DNA of 18,721 nucleotides from HGM04593 sp045588345 (GTDB taxonomy: Bacteria; Bacteroidota; Bacteroidia; Bacteroidales; Bacteroidaceae), in assembly GCA_045588345.1 (NCBI GenBank), contig JAZNDZ010000040.1:1-18721 (forward strand), written 5' to 3'. The notes below the pieces were generated by a model. It searched no databases. It worked only from the letters and a program-made list of their open reading frames with translations, and was not told the DNA's origin. Of this stretch, positions 1 through 5,336 are shown one piece after another; positions within the stretch are counted from its first letter, which is position 1, and each line of letters starts with the position of its first letter. A program made the position numbers and the translations under genes.

Positions 1-2
1 GG

Positions 3-536
3 AAGATATCAATAGAAGCACCTGTCAGCACGGGTATGATGAGGTTTGGACCGCATGAATTAGGTACGCAGGATTTATTGTACTCAAGAACTATGTGGCA
101 ATTGAATGGTACTTTGGTTATTAAAGGACGTATTTATATTGGAAGAGGAAGCAAAATAAGTGTTGATAAGAATGGTGTTTTGACATTGGGCAAGGATTTT
201 ATAATAACCGGTAATTCTGAAATTATTTGTCAAAAAGAAATTACATTCGGCTCTGAATGTCTCCTGTCATGGAATGTGCTGGTTATGGATACAGATTTTC
301 ATAAAATATATGACGCGAACAATGTTCTTGTCAATTCCCCCAGACCTATACATATCGGTAATCATGTTTGGATAGGCTGTAAAAATATGATATTAAAAGG
401 AGTGTCTGTTGCTGATAATGTTATAGTGTCTGCAAACTCCACTGTTACACGAAATGTAAGCGAAACTAATTGTATAATAGGTGGACAAGGAAAGTATATT
501 GAGGTGTTCAAAAGAAATGTAAGATGGGAAAAATAA
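3..536 (+). CDS. Hexapeptide-repeat (LbH) O-acyltransferase, 5' end outside window
   Basis: The reading frame is already open at the window edge (first visible residues KISIEAPVSTG), so the ATG at 36 is probably internal and the N-terminus lies upstream; 177 residues are visible. The protein has the repeating hydrophobic pattern of a left-handed beta helix (for example IKGRIYIGRGSKISV) and the motif SWNVLVMDTDFHKIYD, whose His is the usual acetyl-transfer base in this superfamily, followed by HIGNHVWIGCKNMILKG and the C-terminal CIIGG typical of wall/capsule sugar O-acetyltransferases (maltose/galactoside acetyltransferase-like). Likely role: transfer of an acetyl or acyl group from acyl-CoA to a sugar in the cytoplasm, probably during surface polysaccharide synthesis. 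The specific substrate cannot be read from the sequence. A terminator follows at 582. Probably the end of a polysaccharide cluster to the left (inference). Confidence 0.85.
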   Translation, partial: KISIEAPVSTGMMRFGPHELGTQDLLYSRTMWQLNGTLVIKGRIYIGRGSKISVDKNGVLTLGKDFIITGNSEIICQKEITFGSECLLSWNVLVMDTDFHKIYDANNVLVNSPRPIHIGNHVWIGCKNMILKGVSVADNVIVSANSTVTRNVSETNCIIGGQGKYIEVFKRNVRWEK

Positions 537-581
537 TTTATTGAATCTTCAAGTTTATAAGTACGCCGCACAAGCGATAAT

Positions 582-629
582 CACGCTATAACGCATTGAT
601 AATGTGTGTTATAGCGTGGCTTTTGTTTG
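582..629 (+). terminator. Rho-independent terminator after the hexapeptide acyltransferase
   Basis: Bases 582-596 pair with 604-618 (core CACGCTATAAC / GTTATAGCGTG, extended by G-T pairs) around a 7-nt loop, followed by the T-rich run GCTTTTGTTTGT. The tract is T-rich only in the plus direction. The stop codon of the converging minus-strand stub ORF (609-611) lies inside the right arm. Confidence 0.8.
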
Positions 630-710
630 TGATGTGTTAAACTCTCCGTTATGCATAGGTGGGTACTCCGCCTTGTTATGGTCATTGAATTGTGGTGTTT
701 TTGTGGTCAT
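609..710 (-). CDS. Orphan 33-codon leader-module ORF (copy A)
   Basis: The ORF starts MTTKTPQFNDHNKAEYPPM and continues HNGEF before a short unrelated tail (NTSQTKATL) and a TAA that sits inside the terminator stem of the converging gene. It begins 4 nt after the TIR stop codon, so it is probably co-transcribed and translationally coupled to it. Residues 1-24 match the N-terminus of the acyltransferase-3 protein at 3409 and of the RhuM stub at 2404. Against the 3409 copy, 18 of the first 29 residues are identical, and many remaining base differences are synonymous third-position changes, which argues that the peptide has been under coding selection. It may be a degenerate remnant left when a downstream gene was lost, or a functional short peptide; the sequence does not decide. 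Confidence 0.55.
   Translation of the reverse strand: MTTKTPQFNDHNKAEYPPMHNGEFNTSQTKATL
639..710 (-). repeat. Leader repeat copy A
   Basis: One of three copies (with 2264-2404 and 3338-3409) of a roughly 72-bp coding repeat with consensus peptide TPxxN[DE]H, E[YF]xPM, GEF. All copies are on the minus strand and start at an ATG at or soon after the end of another gene. Confidence 0.8.
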
Positions 711-714
711 TATA

Positions 715-2097
715 TTATTCTATTATTCCATAATGATAGTAGTCTTTTATCTCTATAGGGAGTTCTTCATGTGGGGTAATAAGCATAGGATAAATTGAGA
801 GTTTTGCCATTTCACGCGGTTTTACTTGTGGATATGCCCGTTTGAGCGCTTGTTCTATTTCTAAACTAACATACTTGCTTTCTGCTGCATTTTTCGACCA
901 AAAAAGCACAAATAAGTCAGCAGAATTGATATAATCTTGAATAACCAGGGGGAATATGTCGTTAATGTTCAATGATGTACGGTCAAAGAAATGTTCAATT
1001 CCTGCTAACTTTAATCCTTCGTGGAACGACTGTACTTTATCTCCGTCTTTGTGTGAATATGAAATAAATACTTTGCGATATTTGTGGGCAATTATTTTAG
1101 TGCTCAATTGTTTGGGCATTTCCACAATTTTAGTAATAAATCTCAACTCACCCACAGGTGTTTCATTTACTGCTAATATGGCAACGCAACTCAACTCGTC
1201 AATATTAATGTTATTTGGCACGAAATAGTCAAAACTACACTTTGTAAACAAACCTTGCCATACAATGCTCTTCTTAATAGATGTAAGCAATTTGTTACCG
1301 TAAATGCTCAATACAATATCTATCTTATCGTCTTTTTTGAGTTTACATTGCAATGGAATATAGTCGCGTCGCTCTGCATTTTCTTGTGATTCTTTTGCTA
1401 AAGTCTTTACATCTTCTGTATATTCGTATGAATGAATATACACTTGTACTAACATATGCGATTTACGTCTAATTTCCGCAGGAGCGAATATGGAACTATA
1501 TGCAATATCAAACAACTCATTTTTGTTGTTCGAAACAATATAATCAGGTGTGGAATGAAAAATAGAATTAAGTAATTCATTATCTAATCCAACCAAACAT
1601 TTAATAGTTTCAACTTTATTGCGTTCAACTTCTAAAAGGTTGCGCATTTCATTGAGTTCTCTTTCATACCGTTTTCTTTCAGTATTAAAATTCGCTTCAA
1701 CTTCATTGCGTTCAGATTCTATAAGGCTACGCATTTCATTGAGTTCTCTTTCATACCGTTTTCTTTCAGTATTAAAATCGGCTTCAACTTTATTGCGTTC
1801 AGTTTCTAAAAGGTTATGTATTTCATTGGACTTTCTTTCCGATTCTTGCTCTATGCATATCTTTTTCTGCACACCTTTAGCAGCAAGAGGGGGTGTTATG
1901 AGGACCGAGAATAGAATGCTTTCACAAATTGAGTGAATAAATAATGATAAAAGTATAACAAGTAGTAATACCAATCCCCCAACCCAGGTACAAAGGCCTA
2001 AACAAAAGCATACAAACCATGCAATAAGTCCAATTATGCTTAAGATAATTAAGCACACAAGTGTTAATCGTATTATTCGTTTTACATTAGTACACAT
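715..2097 (-). CDS. Membrane-anchored coiled-coil TIR-domain protein
   Basis: 460 residues. Two hydrophobic helices (about 8-33 and 37-58) anchor the N-terminus. Residues 84-165 form a highly charged coiled coil that contains two near-identical 29-residue units (96-124, 125-153) and a partial third. A middle region (about 185-325) is beta-rich and not recognised with confidence. The C-terminus (341-455) is a TIR domain: KVFISYSHKDGD, an SADLFVLFWS strand, and YVSLEIEQAL, where E413 aligns with the catalytic glutamate of TIR NADases such as SARM1. Established knowledge: bacterial TIR domains of this kind cleave NAD+ or make cyclic ADP-ribose products, often as anti-phage effectors. Inference: a cytoplasmic-facing effector held at the inner membrane. 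No partner sensor is recognisable next to it; upstream is a RhuM remnant (80 nt away), downstream the orphan leader ORF. AT-rich, accessory context. Confidence 0.88.
   Translation of the reverse strand: MCTNVKRIIRLTLVCLIILSIIGLIAWFVCFCLGLCTWVGGLVLLLVILLSLFIHSICESILFSVLITPPLAAKGVQKKICIEQESERKSNEIHNLLETERNKVEADFNTERKRYERELNEMRSLIESERNEVEANFNTERKRYERELNEMRNLLEVERNKVETIKCLVGLDNELLNSIFHSTPDYIVSNNKNELFDIAYSSIFAPAEIRRKSHMLVQVYIHSYEYTEDVKTLAKESQENAERRDYIPLQCKLKKDDKIDIVLSIYGNKLLTSIKKSIVWQGLFTKCSFDYFVPNNINIDELSCVAILAVNETPVGELRFITKIVEMPKQLSTKIIAHKYRKVFISYSHKDGDKVQSFHEGLKLAGIEHFFDRTSLNINDIFPLVIQDYINSADLFVLFWSKNAAESKYVSLEIEQALKRAYPQVKPREMAKLSIYPMLITPHEELPIEIKDYYHYGIIE
1639..1812 (-). repeat. Tandem 87-bp repeat inside the TIR gene
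   Basis: Two consecutive 87-bp units (1726-1812 and 1639-1725) encode 29-residue coiled-coil blocks sharing FNTERKRYERELNEMR. A partial third unit continues to about 1606. The unit is a multiple of three and four heptads plus one residue, so copy-number change would keep the frame and alter the length of the stalk. Confidence 0.9.
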
Positions 2098-2167
2098 AAC
2101 TCGTATTTTTTACTATAAACAATACTTTATATTTTTATGACGGTATAGTTTAGTCTTTATCAAAAAG

Positions 2168-2196
2168 CAAACTTATCTATGCTTGCGAAAGCCAAA
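2168..2196 (-). promoter_or_regulatory. Candidate Bacteroidetes promoter for the TIR gene
   Basis: On the minus strand TAAGTTTG (2175-2168) matches the -7 consensus TAnnTTTG, with TTTG at 2196-2193 as a possible -33 element 17 nt upstream. It would give a 5' leader of roughly 60 nt before the TIR ATG at 2097. It overlaps the end of the RhuM stub. A motif match only. Confidence 0.35.
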
Positions 2197-2404
2197 CGGT
2201 CTCGTTCTCCAACTTTACATGAAGCGACACAACATTATCTTCGCTCGTGTATATTACAATTTCAAACTCTCCTTTATGCATTGGCGGGAACTCGGTTTTG
2301 CCTGTGGCGGACTTGCTATCGCTCGGCATAATACAAGCACGCTTGTCTTCTGCACTCGCTGAATCGCAACTGTGTTTGTGGTCGTTCAATTGTGGCGTTT
2401 CCAT
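2177..2404 (-). pseudogene. Truncated RhuM-family gene with leader module (copy B)
   Basis: 75 codons starting METPQLNDHKH. After the leader (ending PPMHKGEF, residue 47) the frame reads IVIYTSEDN and VSLHVKLENETVWLSQA, which is the well-known N-terminus of RhuM (virulence_RhuM) proteins, normally followed by QMAELF and several hundred more residues. Here a TAG comes directly after the QA codons and nothing of the remaining RhuM domain is seen downstream, so this is a stub left by a deletion or recombination. It starts 9 nt after the acyltransferase-3 stop codon. Compared with the other two leaders it carries a 75-nt in-frame insertion (2297-2371; residues 12-36). RhuM function is unclear; family members are often found in accessory loci, including beside restriction-modification genes. 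Confidence 0.75.
2264..2404 (-). repeat. Leader repeat copy B, with 75-nt in-frame insertion
   Basis: Same leader as copies A and C, but interrupted between the NDHKH and TEFPPM segments by 25 extra codons (SCDSASAEDK...SKSATGK). The insertion keeps the frame, so the two halves of the leader stay joined in translation. Confidence 0.75.
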
Positions 2405-2413
2405 TGTTATTGT

Positions 2414-3409
2414 TTATGCCGTTTTTATGAGTTTATTGACTTTTTTATACAACAAAATAAATATTGTTGTAAATATGATATTAGCAATAAAATAAACACT
2501 GAAATGAATATTGTCACTTGGTATCAGCCACATTATTGGTATATTAAACAAATAGTAGTATAAACTATTTTTACCTATAAACTGCAACCATTTGGGCCAT
2601 TTGGCTTTATTTGAAAAATAATAGATTGTAATTATGCAGAATACGATATTGTTTATTATCTGTATTGGCGCAGATATAATGCCATTTATTATACAGATAT
2701 AGCAAGTAGCCAGTATAAGCGCCAATAATCCGATGTATTTCTTTATAAGTTTTGCATATAATGTATATGATGCCCCAAATACAAAACATAAATTCGATAC
2801 ATACCAATAAGCACCAAACTTACATATATATAAGACAACAATAAGGAGTACTTGTACTATTGTAATAGATAAAAGAAGTCTTAAGTGTTTTTTTACTATT
2901 TTAAATAAAAGAAATGTTGTTATATAATCAAATAAGATAATTTTTATAAACCAGATATCAGTTCCTTCAGGCAAACTTAATCTCATGATATTTATATGGT
3001 TTATACTTACATTGTTATATGATGTTGTGTAAGGCAGTAGAATTGAATTTATTACATACACCACTGCAACGGGAGTCATGATTTTTACTATTTGCCTGAG
3101 AATATAGGAAAATGACGTATTATTTTTATTTGCATTTAATGAACTCAGCACTCCATATCCCGACATAAAGAAGAATATACTACAAGCAAATACACCAAAA
3201 TGTGGAATTAACAACATATTTGACAAGGCTGAATTATAACATTCATATTCATTGATTGAATGTACGAAAATTATTATTATCATTGCAATTCCACGAATTG
3301 CATATCCTTGTTCAAATGTTATTGTTGGTGATTTGTCAAACTCGCCGTTATTCATAGGCTGGTATTCCACCTTGTTGTGTTCGTTAAGTATCGGTGTTTC
3401 GGTGGGCAT
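2414..3409 (-). CDS. Acyltransferase family 3 (OafA-like) membrane protein with leader module N-terminus
   Basis: 331 residues. The first 24 residues (MPTETPILNEHNKVEYQPM, then NNGEF) are leader copy C, a hydrophilic tail not expected in this family. The acyltransferase-3 domain starts right after it: FEQGYAIRGIAMIIIIFVH contains the family's R-x10-H motif (R39, H50), and SGYGVLSS follows the second helix. The rest is about ten predicted transmembrane helices. Known family role: integral inner-membrane O-acylation of surface sugars, here with unknown substrate. The DNA is strikingly AT-rich. It lies 46 nt downstream of the nucleotidase gene and 9 nt before the RhuM stub. Translation could also start downstream of the leader, but no Met lies between residues 19 and 43 except M19, so a leader-containing start is the simplest reading. 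Confidence 0.85.
   Translation of the reverse strand: MPTETPILNEHNKVEYQPMNNGEFDKSPTITFEQGYAIRGIAMIIIIFVHSINEYECYNSALSNMLLIPHFGVFACSIFFFMSGYGVLSSLNANKNNTSFSYILRQIVKIMTPVAVVYVINSILLPYTTSYNNVSINHINIMRLSLPEGTDIWFIKIILFDYITTFLLFKIVKKHLRLLLSITIVQVLLIVVLYICKFGAYWYVSNLCFVFGASYTLYAKLIKKYIGLLALILATCYICIINGIISAPIQIINNIVFCIITIYYFSNKAKWPKWLQFIGKNSLYYYLFNIPIMWLIPSDNIHFSVYFIANIIFTTIFILLYKKVNKLIKTA
3338..3409 (-). repeat. Leader repeat copy C
   Basis: Encodes the first 24 residues of the acyltransferase-3 protein. At DNA level it aligns codon by codon with copy A (710-639), with differences concentrated in third positions or conservative substitutions (D/E, A/V, F/L). Confidence 0.8.
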
Positions 3410-3455
3410 TGGTCTTATTGGTTTTGAATAAAAGGCAATTCTGTGCGGACGCTTT

Positions 3456-3902
3456 TTACATCAGAAGATAGTTAAGCACTGCATCCCAGTCGGGGAAACG
3501 CTCCGAACCGAAATGTATCCACTCTCCCCGGAACTCACTGGCACCGTTCTTGCCGCGGTCATCAATGAGATAATCGCCAAGCAAGAGTTCCTTGTGGTGA
3601 GTGATAACTACACGTTTATGGAACACTCCGTTCATATATTTCTTCACCCACTCTATCTTGTCGCTCGCAGCAGTGGGATTGTTCCATGGCGATGTGGACA
3701 ATATATACACGTCGTAGTGCTTGGACAGCAACTGCACTGTTTCAACAGCACCGGGCATTGGTTCCATGAGTGCGAACAGCCCGGGAACTTCATCTATTCT
3801 CCCTTCGTAAAGTTTCTTTGTCTCTTCGCTCAACTTTGCTACTCCTGATGAAAAATCGACAAGGACTCCGTCCATATCAAAATACAATCTCTTTCGGCTC
3901 AT
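3456..3902 (-). CDS. 5'(3')-deoxyribonucleotidase, HAD superfamily (NT5C type)
   Basis: 148 residues, the size of bacterial members of the NT5C family (Pfam NT5C). Motif I is FDMDGVLVDF with catalytic D9 and D11; motif II is ILSTSPW (S69/T70); K104 and the acidic pair in YLIDDRGKNG (D114/D115) complete the metal/phosphate site. Predicted activity: Mg2+-dependent removal of the phosphate from (deoxy)nucleoside monophosphates in the cytoplasm, a nucleotide-pool function. Start at 3902 gives the complete motif I close to the N-terminus, as usual. The gene is divergent from the chorismatase-like gene at 4191 and precedes the leader-bearing accessory genes; base composition is nearer to the core genes than to its AT-rich downstream neighbours, so the accessory block probably begins just after it (inference). 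Confidence 0.87.
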   Translation of the reverse strand: MSRKRLYFDMDGVLVDFSSGVAKLSEETKKLYEGRIDEVPGLFALMEPMPGAVETVQLLSKHYDVYILSTSPWNNPTAASDKIEWVKKYMNGVFHKRVVITHHKELLLGDYLIDDRGKNGASEFRGEWIHFGSERFPDWDAVLNYLLM

Positions 3903-4190
3903 ATTCTTTCTGTTTAAATTATCAATTAAAATGCAATTGTATTATAATGAAACATGCAACAACGACAAGTGGAAGTTACCCTACATGCCCTGCTGAACGC
4001 ATCTTGCTTTACAAAAATAAGAAATCCTGTTTATTATAGCACAATAGTCCGTTAAAAATCAGCCAAACCAGCGCATATTTATAACTCCACAGTTAAAAAA
4101 AGACATTATTAGCAGACAAGATTCATTTCGGGAAGGCAAATCAACAGGATTTCTAAAAATTATTGCTAAATTTGCAAGAGGATATTACTG
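3903..4190. other. Divergent intergenic region with a 12-bp inverted repeat
   Basis: No gene is apparent. AGAAATCCTGTT (4020-4031) is repeated exactly in inverted orientation as AACAGGATTTCT (4143-4154), enclosing 111 bp. The segment must also hold the promoters of the nucleotidase (-) and the chorismatase-like gene (+). Confidence 0.5.
4167..4182 (+). promoter_or_regulatory. Candidate -7 element and purine-rich RBS for the chorismatase-like gene
   Basis: TAAATTTG (4167-4174) matches TAnnTTTG, and AGAGGA (4177-4182) is a purine-rich ribosome site 8 nt before the ATG at 4191. The two are so close that they cannot easily both be used; the RBS is the better supported of the two and it favours the 4191 start. 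Confidence 0.35.
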
Positions 4191-5282
4191 ATGTTCAAGA
4201 AAAGAGAAAAGATATTCATTGCCACAGGCGGCAACACATTGGAAGAGATGTGCTGCAACATTCTCATGCAGGCCGCAGGTGAGGGACTGCTGAAGATTGT
4301 ATTTTTCTGCAGTGCCTCGAACGACAACGAATATCTTGGTGTGCTTGCCACACTACGTTCAACAGTAGAGAGGTTCTTCCAGAGCGCAAAGCCACTTATC
4401 AGTTACATCGCACAAAAACCGGGAGACTCTGCCCTCGCAGCAGAAGCATTGTATCTTGCAGATGCTGATGCGTGCATTGAACGCCACAGACGATACACAC
4501 TGCTCAAGCGTGGCGAGTGCACCGAAATAATTACCGAAGGCATTGTTCCCGGCAATGTTGCAATGACCGCCTTTGAACAATCTATGGAGATATTCTCAAC
4601 CATAGGAGATATACTGCACATGAACGGGTTCCGTCCCAGCGACATCTACCGCCAGTGGAACTACATACAATACATAACAGCAGGCAAAGACGGCAGCCAA
4701 AATTATCAGGAATTCAATGACGCACGTTCTCTCTTTTACAACGGATGCGGCTGGAGCAACGGCTATCCGGCGGCAACAGGCATAGGTACCTGCGCCGGCG
4801 GAATAATGGTAGAGTTATGTGCCATTAAAGGCTACAACGGAACCAACAGCCCCATAGACAATCCATTGCAGATTGCAGCACACAGTTATTCCCAAGAGGT
4901 GCTCGACGGTAAAATAATTGAATCCTTGCAGGAGCGCACTACACCAAAATTCGAGCGCGCAAGGCTGTTGAACGATAACATTTTCATTTCGGGCACTGCA
5001 GCCATAAAAGGCGAGCACAGCAACTTCAGCGACAATGCAGTAGAGCAGGCTGCTGAGACAATGGAAATTATGGACAGGCTTATTGCAGCCGACAACATTC
5101 CGGTGCCCACAGAGGGCGCACAGTACGACATTCTACGTGTATATGTAAAGAGGGAGAGTGACATTCCCGCAATACGTACATACATGGAACAGCACTACCC
5201 CGCAGTGCCCAAGCACTACCTTGTTGCCGATGTATGCCGCCCGGAACTGCTCATTGAGATTGAAGGAGTGGCACACATCTGA
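4191..5282 (+). CDS. Chorismatase-like protein (FkbO/Hyg5 type, RidA superfamily)
   Basis: 363 residues, in the range of FkbO/Hyg5/XanB2 chorismatases. The C-terminal half carries family-type blocks: FISGTAAIKGEHS followed by VEQAAETMEIMDRL (the RidA-like SGTA.I.G...Q...T..N segment), and near the end VADVCRPELLIEIEG, which resembles the ADxCRxxLLxEIE ending of these enzymes. The middle has FNDARSLFYNGCGW and NGYPAATGIGTCAGG. Known family members hydrolyse chorismate to hydroxybenzoates or dihydrobenzoate plus pyruvate in the cytoplasm. Whether this protein does so cannot be told, because I cannot verify every substrate-contact residue. It could be a divergent RidA-type homologue with another activity. 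No aromatic polyketide or pigment genes are visible nearby. The next gene, the M3 peptidase, follows after 54 nt in the same direction and may be co-transcribed. Confidence 0.7.
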   Translation: MFKKREKIFIATGGNTLEEMCCNILMQAAGEGLLKIVFFCSASNDNEYLGVLATLRSTVERFFQSAKPLISYIAQKPGDSALAAEALYLADADACIERHRRYTLLKRGECTEIITEGIVPGNVAMTAFEQSMEIFSTIGDILHMNGFRPSDIYRQWNYIQYITAGKDGSQNYQEFNDARSLFYNGCGWSNGYPAATGIGTCAGGIMVELCAIKGYNGTNSPIDNPLQIAAHSYSQEVLDGKIIESLQERTTPKFERARLLNDNIFISGTAAIKGEHSNFSDNAVEQAAETMEIMDRLIAADNIPVPTEGAQYDILRVYVKRESDIPAIRTYMEQHYPAVPKHYLVADVCRPELLIEIEGVAHI

Positions 5283-5336
5283 GCCGCACACTGAATTCAC
5301 ACTCACGCATAAATTCACAACAAACACATACTTTAT

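Noticed and set aside
1639..1812. CRISPR array or intergenic tandem repeat
   Set aside because: The repeat units are adjacent without spacers and encode an in-frame coiled coil inside the TIR gene.
1619..1936. Plus-strand 105-codon ORF made of Leu/Ser/Arg-rich repeats
   Set aside because: It is the antisense shadow of the coiled-coil repeats of the TIR gene.
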